Source: Sorangium aterium
Lineage (GTDB): Bacteria; Myxococcota_A; Polyangia; Polyangiales; Polyangiaceae
Direction of reading: 5' to 3'
DNA length: 64,000 nt
Assembly: GCF_028368935.1 (NCBI RefSeq)
Contig: NZ_JAQNDK010000004.1
Location: 1,364,001-1,428,000, forward strand
Shown: one piece after another, positions 1-8,984 of the stretch
Layout: the number at the start of each line of letters is the position of its first letter
Numbering within the stretch: position 1 is the stretch's first letter
Translations under genes and position numbers: made by a program
Notes under the pieces: generated by a model
What the model was told of the DNA's origin: nothing
What the model saw: only the letters and a program-made list of their open reading frames with translations
Database searches by the model: none

Positions 1-2
1 CC

Positions 3-1532
3 CGCTACCTGCGCACCGAGAAGGAGCGCATCGAGAAGATCGCCCAGGACTACGGGCTCGACTTCTTCCCCGTCATCTTCGAGATGCTGACGTACGACCA
101 GATGAACGAGATCGCCGCGTACGGCGGCTTCCCGAGCCGCTACCCGCACTGGCGGTTCGGCATGGAGTACGAGCAGCTCTCGAAGAGCTACGAGTATGGC
201 CTCTCGAAGATCTACGAGATGGTCATCAACAACAACCCTTCGTACGCCTACCTGCTCGAGGGCAACTCGCTCACCGACCAGAAGCTCGTCATGGCGCACG
301 TGTACGCGCACGTCGACTTCTTCAAGAACAACTTCTGCTTCCGCTCGACCGATCTCGACCATCGCGGCCCGATCCTCGACCCCGTGCGGAAGAGCGACGC
401 CTACGATCCGGACCGCAAGTGGATCGACAAGATGGCGAACCACGGCGCGCGCGTGTCGCGCCACATCGAGCGCTACGGCATCAACAAGGTCGAGGCGTTC
501 GTCGACCACTGCCTCTCGCTCGAGAACCTGATCGACCCGTGGGCCCCCTTCAGCGGCCGCCCTGCGCCCAAGGAGGACGAGGAGCCCACGGAGGAGCCGA
601 TGGACACCTACAAGCTCCGGGCCAAGGAGTACATGGACTCCTTCATCAACCCGGAGGAGATCCTCGCGGCGCAGCGGAAGAAGCGGCAGGACCAGAAGAA
701 GCCGGAGCGCAAGGTGCCGGAGCGCCCGGAGCGCGACGTGCTCAAGTTCCTGCTCGATCACGCGCCGCTCGATCGGTGGGAGCGCGACGTGCTCGAGATC
801 ATCCGCGAGGAGGCCTACTACTTCGTCCCCCAGCGCCAGACGAAGATCATGAACGAGGGGTGGGCCTCGTACTGGCACTCGAAGATGATGACCGAGAAGG
901 TCCTCGATGCGTCGGAGATCATCGACTACGCCGAGAACAACGCCGGTGTCATGGCGACGGCGCCGGGCCGCTTCAACCCCTACAAGGTCGGCGTGGAGCT
1001 CTATCGCTACATCGAGGAGCGGTGGAACAAGGGCCGCTTCGGCCGCGAGTGGGAGGAGTGCGCGGACCTCGACGCGAAGCGCACCTGGGACATGCGGCTC
1101 GGCCTCGGCCGTGAGAAGATCTTCCAGGTGCGCGCGCTCTACAACGACGTGACCTTCATCGACGAGTTCCTGACGCCGGAGTTCGTGATCGAGCAGAAGA
1201 TGTACACGTTCGGCTTCTCGGGGCGGAACGACAGGTTCGAGATCGAGAGCCGCGAGTTCAAGGAGGTGAAGGAGAAGCTCCTCTTCCAGCTGACGAACTT
1301 CGGCGATCCGTACATCCGTGTCGTCGACGCCAACTACGGCAACCGGGGAGAGCTCCTGCTCGAGCACGTGCACGGCGGCTTCGACCTGCGCGCCGACTAC
1401 GCGCGCGAGACGCTCGTGGCGCTCGTCCGGTGCTGGAAGCGGCCGGTCGGCGTGGCGACGAAGATGGATAACAAGCCTGTGCTGCTCCGGTACGACGGCA
1501 AGGAGCACGCGATGACCCCGTACAAGCTGTGA
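3..1532 (+). CDS. spoVR: SpoVR family protein, 5' end outside the window
   Basis: The reading frame is open from the first bases of the window, so the true start lies upstream; the first in-frame ATG, at 84, is internal. The visible 509 codons carry the SpoVR hallmarks: a [14 protein letters not shown]-like segment, then [19 protein letters not shown], and a central [13 protein letters not shown] stretch. SpoVR proteins are cytosolic, contribute to spore cortex formation in Bacillus, and are widespread in proteobacteria beside the PrkA kinase and a DUF444/YhbH protein; those partners would lie upstream if present. An insertion rich in Glu, Pro and Lys (roughly 540-735) looks like a flexible linker. 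The stop overlaps the next gene by four bases. Family assignment is firm; the role here (fruiting-body spore formation or stress) is inference. Confidence 0.93.
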   Translation, partial: RYLRTEKERIEKIAQDYGLDFFPVIFEMLTYDQMNEIAAYGGFPSRYPHWRFGMEYEQLSKSYEYGLSKIYEMVINNNPSYAYLLEGNSLTDQKLVMAHVYAHVDFFKNNFCFRSTDLDHRGPILDPVRKSDAYDPDRKWIDKMANHGARVSRHIERYGINKVEAFVDHCLSLENLIDPWAPFSGRPAPKEDEEPTEEPMDTYKLRAKEYMDSFINPEEILAAQRKKRQDQKKPERKVPERPERDVLKFLLDHAPLDRWERDVLEIIREEAYYFVPQRQTKIMNEGWASYWHSKMMTEKVLDASEIIDYAENNAGVMATAPGRFNPYKVGVELYRYIEERWNKGRFGREWEECADLDAKRTWDMRLGLGREKIFQVRALYNDVTFIDEFLTPEFVIEQKMYTFGFSGRNDRFEIESREFKEVKEKLLFQLTNFGDPYIRVVDANYGNRGELLLEHVHGGFDLRADYARETLVALVRCWKRPVGVATKMDNKPVLLRYDGKEHAMTPYKL

Positions 1533-2746
1533 GCGCCTGCGGAGCGATCCGCCGGCTCGGCGTCCTGCTCGCGCTCGCCGGCTGCGCCCCGGCGGCGTCG
1601 CGCTCGCCGGCGCCGGCGTCGCGACCCTCGACGGAGGTCCCCGCGCCGTCTACCCGGCTCGACCCGCAGGCGAACGCGGCGCCCGCGCCGCCTGCGGGGA
1701 GCGGCGCTGCCCCGGGCGCGGCGGGCGCGCCGGTCGGATCGGGCGTCCCGCTCGACGCGCCGTCCACCAGCGAGGCAGCGGCGGCGAGCCCTCCTCCGCG
1801 CGTCGCGCGCGGCACCGGCACGCCCGCGGACAGGAAGCTCGAAGAGGGCGACGCCGCGTATGCGAGCGGCGATTTTGCCGCTGCCGAGAGGGCCTATCGC
1901 GCGGCCGCGCAGCTCGACAGGAAGGACGCCGCGGCGATCGTCGGCGCCCAGCGCGCGGCGATCGCCAGGGCCGGCGTGTCCACCGACTACAACGGGGCGC
2001 CGGGCGACAGGACGCTGCTCGCCGCGCTCCCGGAGCTGAAGCGCGCGGTGACGCTCGAGCCCGATCACGCGCTCGCGCACCTCGAGCTCGGCCGCACACT
2101 CCTCGTCCTCGGCCGGGCCGACGCGGCGCTCGGTGAGCTGACACGTGCCGCGGAGCTCGCCCCGAGCGACGCCGAGGCACACTCCGCGCTCGGCGTCGCT
2201 CACCTCGCGCTCGGCAACTTGCAAGACGCCGTCCGCGATCTGACGCGCGCCGCGGAGCTCGCCCCCGGGGACGCGGAGCGGCACGCGAACCTCGGGACAG
2301 CGCTCCTGGCCGCGGGGAGGACGGCCGACGCCATCCGCGCTTACGAGCGCGCGGCGAGGCTCTCGCCGGCGGACGCGCGCCTGCAGAACGACCTCGGGAC
2401 GGCGCTCCTCGCCGCGAACGATCCCGCGCGCGCCGTTCCGCATCTGGAGGCGGCGGTGGCGCGCGACCCGGCGCGCGCCACGTACCGCTCGAACCTCGGG
2501 TATGCGTACCACCTCCGCGGCGACCTGCAGAAGGCGACCGCGCTCTACCGCGAGGCGCTCCGGCTCGACGACAAGCTCGGGAGCGCCTGGATCAACCTGG
2601 GCAACGCCCTGGCGCAGTCCGGCCAGCTGAAGGACGCGCGCGCGGCGTACGAGAAGGCGCGCGCCGTCGATCCCACGGATCCGCGGGTGAAGGCGGTGAT
2701 GGACGAGCTCGACGCCATCGAGCGGCGCGGCGCTGCGCCGCGGTGA
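1529..2746 (+). CDS. TPR-repeat lipoprotein
   Basis: The GTG start at 1529 overlaps the SpoVR stop (GTGA), implying translational coupling. The N-terminus is a short lipoprotein signal ending LALAGC, so Cys19 is the probable lipidated residue. Residues 20-100 are Ala/Pro-rich, a typical periplasmic linker. From about residue 100 to the end there are some seven to eight tetratricopeptide repeats, recognisable by recurring [23 protein letters not shown] units with Ala, Gly and Tyr at the expected helix-packing positions. TPR lipoproteins are usually scaffolds in the cell envelope. No enzymatic domain is visible. The partner is unknown; coupling to SpoVR suggests a role in the same developmental or stress process, which is inference. 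Confidence 0.85.
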   Translation: MSACGAIRRLGVLLALAGCAPAASRSPAPASRPSTEVPAPSTRLDPQANAAPAPPAGSGAAPGAAGAPVGSGVPLDAPSTSEAAAASPPPRVARGTGTPADRKLEEGDAAYASGDFAAAERAYRAAAQLDRKDAAAIVGAQRAAIARAGVSTDYNGAPGDRTLLAALPELKRAVTLEPDHALAHLELGRTLLVLGRADAALGELTRAAELAPSDAEAHSALGVAHLALGNLQDAVRDLTRAAELAPGDAERHANLGTALLAAGRTADAIRAYERAARLSPADARLQNDLGTALLAANDPARAVPHLEAAVARDPARATYRSNLGYAYHLRGDLQKATALYREALRLDDKLGSAWINLGNALAQSGQLKDARAAYEKARAVDPTDPRVKAVMDELDAIERRGAAPR

Positions 2747-3776
2747 CACGGAGGCGCCGATCGCGCGCGCGGCGGCGCTGTACGGCGCGAGCTCGCGATC
2801 GGGCCGCGCAGCGCGCTGCGCTCGGGAGGCGGCGCGCAGCCGCGCCGGGCAGCGCAACGGCGGACACTCGCGGCCTGCGTGGGTGATTGTCAAGCTCAAT
2901 CGTTGCCATGTCCGACCTCGCGCGTTGGTGCGCCGTTCGCGCCGTTCGCGCCGAACGCAGGGGCGCTCGGTCGAGCGGCGCCCCGCAGCAGGTCGAGGGC
3001 CGCGGGACCATCCATGTTGTGAAGCGCTCCCGGGGCGCCAGACGACACCCGGCGCCAGCCGCGAGCGCCCGCCCGGCGCGGGCGCGTCGCGGCGCTGCCG
3101 CGAGACGCCGACTCCCGCGCGAGAGGCCCGCATACCGAATCCGCGTCCGAGAGACGCACTCGGCCCCGGCGCGCGATGGGCTAGGTGGTAGGTGGGCGCA
3201 CGGATCTCCTCGCACTCCCGCGGCGACTCGCGGGACCACACGATGCCTGAGCGCGCCTTCGTCGCGCGCAGGAAGGGGTTGACAGCAGCGACGCACTTTC
3301 GATTACCTCTCTTCTGCTGCTCTAAATGGTCTGATGGTCAACCACTGTGCGCTCCGCCGATGGCGAGCGGGGAGCGCATGTGTAGCGAATTACAAATGGC
3401 GCCGCCGGCGCGGGTGCTCTGTGGACAAAATGTCTGCCTGCCGTGGTGACCCACGAACATCGTGCCGAGGCAAGCGGAGCCCGTTTCACCCGGATCAGCG
3501 CGAAACGGCCGAACGGAACCGTCGACCAGCAGACGGTACCCTACATCGGTTCACCTGGTCATGAGGCCAGTGATCTTCGATAAATGAGAGCTGTATCACA
3601 GAAAGTTTACGGCGCCGTGGCATGCCTGGTGCAACCGGCCGGGCGGCCGCTGACGTTTCTGCCGCGTGAAGGCCCGGATGGCGCTCGCTGGAAACCTCGC
3701 GATGCACTCGACGGGGCACCCCGAACCCGGGTAACCTCGTTCGTGCCTCACTTGTCAACCAACCCCCGAGGCTTTG
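2747..3776. other. about 1 kb region without a gene, upstream of the signalling array
   Basis: No open frame here has convincing codon use on either strand. The first half is very GC-rich and featureless. From about 3270 the base composition becomes noticeably less GC-rich, as expected of a regulatory region. A TTGACA hexamer lies at 3279-3284, but the sequence about 16-17 bases downstream is only a weak -10 match. A better promoter candidate, of sigma-54 type, lies at 3618-3634 and is listed separately. I see no tRNA or obvious small-RNA terminator. Confidence 0.5.
3618..3634 (+). promoter_or_regulatory. candidate sigma-54 promoter for the partner-switching array
   Basis: The sequence TGGCATGCCTGGTGCAA has the GG and GC dinucleotides exactly 12 bases apart, as in the -24/-12 consensus TGGCACG-N4-TTGCA. 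It differs from that consensus at two positions. It would start transcription near 3644, about 130 bases before the ATG at 3777, in the less GC-rich part of a long upstream gap. Myxobacteria use many sigma-54 activators. No activator binding site was identified, and one such match can occur by chance. Confidence 0.4.
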
Positions 3777-4334
3777 ATGTCCGTTTCCAAGCAGGCCGAC
3801 ATAGCTCCGACCTTGCGACCGCCGCCCGCGTTACCGGCGGACGGCATGGTCATTTCCGCGAACTTCTCGGTCGGTGGCTTCAGTAAACGGTGGAACCACT
3901 GTCATCAGCTAGCCAATTTCCTCGCGAGGTACGCGAGCGCCAATGAGGATGACCCCGAGCGCCACGCGACCTTGCTATCGACGTTCTTCAACGAATTGCT
4001 GGAAGCGATATACCGGAATCACGGCGCCACCGGCGAGATCAAGATGCGGTTCCGCAAGAAGCAGAACCACATCCTCGTCGAGGCGGAGGTCCCGATCAAC
4101 GAGCAGAGCGCCAAGTTCTACAACCATGCTGTCCAGCTGGCCAATCAGCCGGACCCGATGGCCTGGTATCGAGAGCAGCTAGAGCACGACGTTCCGGATG
4201 ATGACGCTCAGGCGCTCGGGCTGCTCGAACTCGCGGTCGTCTACGGCTCGAAGCTCAGTATCTCCGAACCCACGAGCGGGGACTGGCTCCTCCTGGCGAT
4301 TCAGTTCCCGTTCACTGAGGTAGAAGAACTATGA
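3777..4334 (+). CDS. GHKL-like ATPase/kinase of a partner-switching system
   Basis: A 185-residue cytosolic protein. The ATG at 3777 follows a CCGAGG ribosome site at a good distance; a TTG one codon earlier is less likely. The family resembles the cyanobacterial and proteobacterial SpoIIAB-like regulators (SiaB/DUF6272-type). The region around FFNELLEAIYRNHG aligns with the N-box NELxxNAxKH of GHKL ATPases, keeping Asn-Glu-Leu but losing the usual His/Lys pattern. A clear G2 box (GxGLGL) is absent, so catalytic activity is uncertain. It is the first gene of an eight-gene same-strand run, and its stop overlaps the next start by ATGA. Its expected role is to bind or phosphorylate a STAS-domain partner encoded in the same run. 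Confidence 0.7.
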   Translation: MSVSKQADIAPTLRPPPALPADGMVISANFSVGGFSKRWNHCHQLANFLARYASANEDDPERHATLLSTFFNELLEAIYRNHGATGEIKMRFRKKQNHILVEAEVPINEQSAKFYNHAVQLANQPDPMAWYREQLEHDVPDDDAQALGLLELAVVYGSKLSISEPTSGDWLLLAIQFPFTEVEEL

Positions 4335-5569
4335 CAGCTCCGATCGGTCGCGAATCCGCCGTACCGCCCTCGTCTGCGAGCGGGCTCCCTTCGTGGCGCT
4401 CGCAGGTGACCTTCAGCATGCGCGTCGACCAGACCGACCAGGAGGTTGCGCTCTCGGGCATGCTGCGGCCGTTCGGTGCCGATCAGATGAGGGCCATCCG
4501 CGGCACGCTGGAGACCGCGGCCAAGAACGCGAGCGGCGAGCTCTGCCTGGACTTCAAGCGGCTCAAGTACATGAACAACGTGGCATTCCTGGAGATCAAC
4601 AGGTTTGTCCGTTGGGCCGTCGAGGCTCGTCCCAACCTCAAGATCAGGCTGATCATCTCCAGCGTCATCCCCTGGGCGATCCGCAAGTTTCAGGTCATCG
4701 CGGAGATCTACTCGAGCGTCTCCGTCGAGATCTACGACGTCGCGTTCTACCCGAGCCAGGGAATGCTCGAAGATGCCGAGTTCATCGACGTCCTCCGCCT
4801 CCAGGAGCGCATCATCTGGGAGCACGAGAAGACGGGGCTGACGAACCACGGCCTCTACCCGGGGATGAAGATCGCCGACATCGCGTGCGGCTTCGGCGAC
4901 TTCGCGATCTTGCTCCAGAAGGAGTTCAAGCCAGAGCACGTCACCGGGGTCGATCACTCCCGGCCCGCGCTCCGGTACGCGCAGGACCACATACGGCGGC
5001 TCGGGCTGGAGAACGTCGAGTACCAGTACGGGGACGCCGCGGCGCTGCTCCTGCCGGACAACTCGTTCGACTTCGTGTCTTGCCGTCTGTCTCTCCAGGT
5101 CTTCCCGCAGCCCGAGCGCATCATGCAGGAGCTCTACCGCATCTGCAAGCCGGGCGGCCGGATCTACATCACGAACGAGCTCCTGTCGTGCGCGTACGGC
5201 TATCCGGAGCAGGACCTCATCCGCGCGACCTACAAGAGGTTCGTCGAGCTCGGCAGGTCGATCGGGATGGATCTCGATACGGGGATAAAGACGCGGCAGA
5301 TCCTGGGGGAGGCCGGCCTCGAGGACATCCGCGTCAACCTGATCGACATCAACAACATGAACACGGACTGCTTCGACTTCGCGCGCGTCGTCGAGTGCTG
5401 GATCTCCGTGACCGCCAACATGGCCCGGACCGCCGGCGCCCCGCCGGACTACCACGCCGAGCTGAGCACCGGGCTGCGCGCTCACATGGCGGCCATCACG
5501 CACCCGCACGGCCTCGCCTCGTGGCCGATCTATGCCGGCTCCGGCCGCAAGCCGATGCGGGTCATGTGA
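4331..5569 (+). CDS. STAS domain fused to a class I SAM-dependent methyltransferase
   Basis: 412 residues. Residues about 18-140 form a STAS (anti-sigma antagonist-like) domain with the expected order: LCLDFKRLKYMNNVAFLEI followed by amphipathic helices. The position normally occupied by the phosphorylatable Ser/Thr (consensus DSSG) reads Met-Asn-Asn-Val at 81-84, so it may not be phosphorylated. Residues about 160-330 form a Rossmann methyltransferase: motif I KIADIACGFGDFAILL near 178-193, an acidic residue after strand 2 (GVDHS), and an LLPDNSFDFVSCRLSL motif. The C-terminal 80 residues are unassigned. Coupled to the preceding gene by ATGA. The substrate is unknown; the N-terminal STAS suggests that partner binding controls methylation or targeting. 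Some databases label such proteins UbiE-like, which I would not rely on. Confidence 0.82.
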   Translation: MTAPIGRESAVPPSSASGLPSWRSQVTFSMRVDQTDQEVALSGMLRPFGADQMRAIRGTLETAAKNASGELCLDFKRLKYMNNVAFLEINRFVRWAVEARPNLKIRLIISSVIPWAIRKFQVIAEIYSSVSVEIYDVAFYPSQGMLEDAEFIDVLRLQERIIWEHEKTGLTNHGLYPGMKIADIACGFGDFAILLQKEFKPEHVTGVDHSRPALRYAQDHIRRLGLENVEYQYGDAAALLLPDNSFDFVSCRLSLQVFPQPERIMQELYRICKPGGRIYITNELLSCAYGYPEQDLIRATYKRFVELGRSIGMDLDTGIKTRQILGEAGLEDIRVNLIDINNMNTDCFDFARVVECWISVTANMARTAGAPPDYHAELSTGLRAHMAAITHPHGLASWPIYAGSGRKPMRVM

Positions 5570-5651
5570 GGGGAGGCTGGGTCATCATGCTCCGCCGCGT
5601 CGTGATGCCGATCGAGCGGCCCAGGGCCGTGCCGTTAGGAGATTGCCAGCC

Positions 5652-8036
5652 GTGAGCGTCCAACCTCGGAACCCTGGCGAACAGCGGCCTCAGAGCCTGC
5701 TCTTCAGGTTCAGGAAGTTCAGCACCAAGATCATCTTCGTGACGGGCGTCAGCGTCCTGCTCGGTGCCGTGTGGAACGTCGTCGTCGGGCGGCAAGGCAT
5801 CCACCGGCTGAGCAGCGAGGCCGCCGCGGAGATCGAGGCAGGCCTCAACTCGGCGAACCGCGAGTACCTCACCAATCACCTGGAGGACAAGGCCACTCAC
5901 GTCAACCTCAGGCTCGGCGAGGCGTACAGGGATCTCCAGACGCTCGCCGGCATCCTGCAGACCGTGATCGATCGCGAGGAGGAAATCGCCCCGTTCCTGC
6001 GGACGGCCGCCGACTTCCCGTATTTCCGCGATCAGATGAAGTACAACCCGAAGGGGAACTGGTACCAGAACGATCCGCGCGAGCCGAGCGTCGTCAGCGT
6101 CTGGGGCTACCTGGGGAAGGACGGGACGATCCGGCCCGAGGTCCAGCGGGCCGTCGACGAGACGGCGTTTCTGGATCTGATCCTGCCCGCGTTCGGCAAG
6201 TACGGCGCCGACAAGCTTCAGATCTATTACATCGGCCCCGAGGACAAGCCGTATGTGCGGCTGACGCCGTACACGGACATGGCGTCGACCTTCGACAGGC
6301 TGTATCCGGGGCACAACGACCAGGGGTGGTACAAGTTCTTCTTCCCCGGCATCGCCGAGAGCTGGAACGAGTGGGCGAAGGACCCCGCCGGGCTGGATGC
6401 GCACCCGGATCAGACCACGGTCACGGCGCCGTACGACGACGCGGCGGGCGGCGGCATCGTGATGACGGCGTTCCACCCGCTCTGGGCGAAGGACCGCAAG
6501 ACGTTCGTTGGGTCCGTCGGCCTCGACCTGACGCTCGCGCAGCTCATCGCGTCGATCAAGGACGTCAAGCTGGCCACCGCGGGCTTCGCCTTCCTGGCGC
6601 AGGCGGACGGGAACGTCTTCGCGGTCAACGAGCTCGGCGCCAAGACGCTGCGGCTGCGCACGGACGCGGGCGCCGGCCAGAACTCCGGCGTCGGCATGCT
6701 GCAGCGGTTCTTCAAGGACAGCGAGGACGCGGGGGTGTCTGGCATCGTCCTCCCGAACGATGATAAGGTCGACTACCGGGAGATGGTGATATCGGGCGAG
6801 ACGTACATCATCGCCCTCCAGCGGCTCGCGCCGGTGAACGGCTGGGCCGGGCCGGACGCGCGCATCGCCAAGGAGCGGTGGACGATGGGCTTCGTCGTCC
6901 CGAAGAAGGAGATGTACGCCTCGCTCCTCGCGGCGCAGAAGAGCATCGAGAAGAGCAGGACGGTGATCGTCGGGACCCAGGTCCTCATCACGATCGCCTC
7001 GTTCCTCGTGCTCATGCTGGGCGTCTACCTGATCTCCCGCAAGATGACGGGCGCGCTGGTCGCGCTCTCGACCGGCGCGACGCGGATGCGCGAGGGCGAT
7101 TACGGCGTTCGCATCGACGTGAACTCCGCGGACGAGATCGGGCAGCTCGGCGTCGCGTTCAACGAGATGGCGAGCGAGATCGAGGCCTACACGAACAACC
7201 TCGAAGAGCTCGTCGGCGAGCGGACGAGGGCCCTCGAGAAGGCGAACGAGGAGATCAGCGAGCTGAACGCGAAGCTCGCCCAGGAGAACATCCGGCTCGG
7301 CGCCGAGCTCAACGTCGCGCGTCAGCTCCAGCTCATGGTGCTCCCGGCGCCGAGCGAGCTCCAGGAGATCCCGGGCCTCGACATCGCGGGCTACATGGCC
7401 CCTGCGGACGAGGTCGGCGGGGACTACTACGACGTGCTCCGGAGCGACGGGCTCGTCAAGATCGGCATCGGCGACGTCACCGGCCACGGGCTGGAGAGCG
7501 GCGTGCTGATGCTCATGGTCCAGACGGCCGTCCGGACGCTGCTCGCGGCCAACGAGCGGGATCCGAAGAAGTTCCTGAGCATCGTCAACAAGGTCATCTA
7601 CCAGAACATCCAGCGCATCCGGTCAGACAAGAACCTGTCCCTGACCCTGCTCGACTACAGCGACGGCGAGCTCCAGCTCACCGGTCAGCACGAGGACCTG
7701 ATCATCGTCCGGAAGGACGGGACCCTCGATCGTGTCGAGACCATGGGGCTCGGGTTGCCGATAGGCATCGACCTGGATATCAGCGATTTCATCGGTAGCA
7801 TCGAGGTGAAGCTGGAGCCCGGGGACGTCGTGACGCTCTTCAGCGACGGGATCACCGAGGCGGAGGACTCTGCAGAGGAGCAGTACGGAATCGACCGTCT
7901 GTGTCAGGTGATCTCGAGAAACCACGAAAGAACCTCGCGGGAGATCAAGGACGCTATCATCGAGGACGTCTTGGCGCACGTAGGCTACAACAAAATCCAT
8001 GATGACATCACTGTACTTGTCATTAAGAGGGTATGA
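5652..8036 (+). CDS. membrane sensor PP2C phosphatase (Cache-like/HAMP/SpoIIE)
   Basis: The GTG at 5652 is preceded by TTAGGAG and gives a sensible N-terminus of about 25 residues before the first membrane helix; the open frame further upstream has no support. 794 residues: membrane helix 27-45; a periplasmic sensor region 46-435 of double-Cache character; membrane helix about 436-462; HAMP about 463-515; a coiled coil; and a SpoIIE/PPM phosphatase from about 574 to the end. The phosphatase retains its metal-binding motifs GGDYYD, GDVTGHG, LFSDGITEA and HDDITVLVI. This is the RsbU/IcfG/SiaA type: it senses an external ligand and dephosphorylates STAS proteins. It lies mid-array, 82 bases after the STAS-methyltransferase gene. 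A complete sensor phosphatase is therefore likely. Confidence 0.9.
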   Translation: MSVQPRNPGEQRPQSLLFRFRKFSTKIIFVTGVSVLLGAVWNVVVGRQGIHRLSSEAAAEIEAGLNSANREYLTNHLEDKATHVNLRLGEAYRDLQTLAGILQTVIDREEEIAPFLRTAADFPYFRDQMKYNPKGNWYQNDPREPSVVSVWGYLGKDGTIRPEVQRAVDETAFLDLILPAFGKYGADKLQIYYIGPEDKPYVRLTPYTDMASTFDRLYPGHNDQGWYKFFFPGIAESWNEWAKDPAGLDAHPDQTTVTAPYDDAAGGGIVMTAFHPLWAKDRKTFVGSVGLDLTLAQLIASIKDVKLATAGFAFLAQADGNVFAVNELGAKTLRLRTDAGAGQNSGVGMLQRFFKDSEDAGVSGIVLPNDDKVDYREMVISGETYIIALQRLAPVNGWAGPDARIAKERWTMGFVVPKKEMYASLLAAQKSIEKSRTVIVGTQVLITIASFLVLMLGVYLISRKMTGALVALSTGATRMREGDYGVRIDVNSADEIGQLGVAFNEMASEIEAYTNNLEELVGERTRALEKANEEISELNAKLAQENIRLGAELNVARQLQLMVLPAPSELQEIPGLDIAGYMAPADEVGGDYYDVLRSDGLVKIGIGDVTGHGLESGVLMLMVQTAVRTLLAANERDPKKFLSIVNKVIYQNIQRIRSDKNLSLTLLDYSDGELQLTGQHEDLIIVRKDGTLDRVETMGLGLPIGIDLDISDFIGSIEVKLEPGDVVTLFSDGITEAEDSAEEQYGIDRLCQVISRNHERTSREIKDAIIEDVLAHVGYNKIHDDITVLVIKRV

Positions 8037-8060
8037 GCAAGGGGGAGACTGGGCATTACC

Positions 8061-8978
8061 ATGAGCGAAATCATCGGCGTCTACTCTTTAGACGATTCGT
8101 TCAGCGAACACATGTCGCTGACGTTGTACCCCGACTCGTTCGCGGTGAGATGGAGCCTTTGTAACCTGACGGCCAACTTCATGGCCGAGTACTTCGGCGA
8201 GCTCTTTCCGGAGATAGACGGCGAGGACAGGCTCATCAGCCGAGACGAGGTCTCAGGCGCCATCGGGTACGTTCTGAACGAACTGGTTGAGAACGCCGTC
8301 AAGTTCAATCAGCACGGTGACATCACCGTGACCGTGGGTATCGGGCGTGAGGACCTGGTGTGCCTCGTCAGCAACCAGATCACGAACGCCGCCGTCCCCT
8401 CGCTCCGTGAGAAGCTCCTCGAGCTCACGCAGGAGGACCCTGGGGAGCTCCTGCGTCGGCAGGCGGAGGCGAACGCCGAAGACGCGGAGAACGCCGGGTC
8501 GGGGCTCGGGTATCTCATCATCATGAATGATTACGGTGTGAGTCTTGGGTGGAAGCTGGACCCGATCTCGGTCAACAGCTTCAGCATCAAGACCATGGCC
8601 AGGATTCCTATTTTGAATGAAAGGTCGAGAATGGAAATCAAAGGTGGTAACTATCGGGTTTGGTACGATCCCTCTGAGGTGGTGGTGTACCTGGAAGGCA
8701 TCCTTCGTCTTGGCGGCACCACCGAGTACGCCCCCATCGAGGAGCTGCTCGACAAGGTCCTGGCCACGAACCCTCCCACCATCACACTCGACGTAAGGGC
8801 GCTGAACTTCCTGAACAGCTCGGGGATCAACGTCCTCTACAAGTTCGCGATCGCCACCAGGAAGAAGGGCGAACTCCAGCTCATCGTCCGTGGGTCGAAG
8901 TCCATCCCGTGGCAGGGGAAGTCGCTGCCCAACCTCAAGAAGTTCAATCAGAACTTCGAGATGATACTCTGTGATTGA
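8061..8978 (+). CDS. GHKL ATPase-STAS fusion regulator
   Basis: 305 residues, ATG preceded by AAGGGGGAG. The N-terminal half (about 20-185) is a SpoIIAB-like ATPase with an intact N-box NELVENAVKF at 73-82 and a G2-type box GSGLGYLI near 146-153, so nucleotide binding is likely. The C-terminal part (about 193-305) is STAS-like: a GILRLGG strand, then LDVRALNFLNSSGINVLYKF with Ser253-Ser254 at the phosphoacceptor site. Normally the anti-sigma kinase and its antagonist substrate are separate proteins; here both are in one chain. The order resembles an end-to-end fusion of the two small cyanobacterial regulators usually found side by side. It could autophosphorylate or act as a phosphorylation-gated hub. 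It sits between the two phosphatase genes. Confidence 0.82.
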   Translation: MSEIIGVYSLDDSFSEHMSLTLYPDSFAVRWSLCNLTANFMAEYFGELFPEIDGEDRLISRDEVSGAIGYVLNELVENAVKFNQHGDITVTVGIGREDLVCLVSNQITNAAVPSLREKLLELTQEDPGELLRRQAEANAEDAENAGSGLGYLIIMNDYGVSLGWKLDPISVNSFSIKTMARIPILNERSRMEIKGGNYRVWYDPSEVVVYLEGILRLGGTTEYAPIEELLDKVLATNPPTITLDVRALNFLNSSGINVLYKFAIATRKKGELQLIVRGSKSIPWQGKSLPNLKKFNQNFEMILCD

Positions 8979-8984
8979 GATCGG

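Noticed and set aside
2883-3449. Several short frames in the 1-kb gap upstream of the signalling array
   Set aside because: Arg-rich shadows in conflicting frames without ribosome sites or family resemblance.
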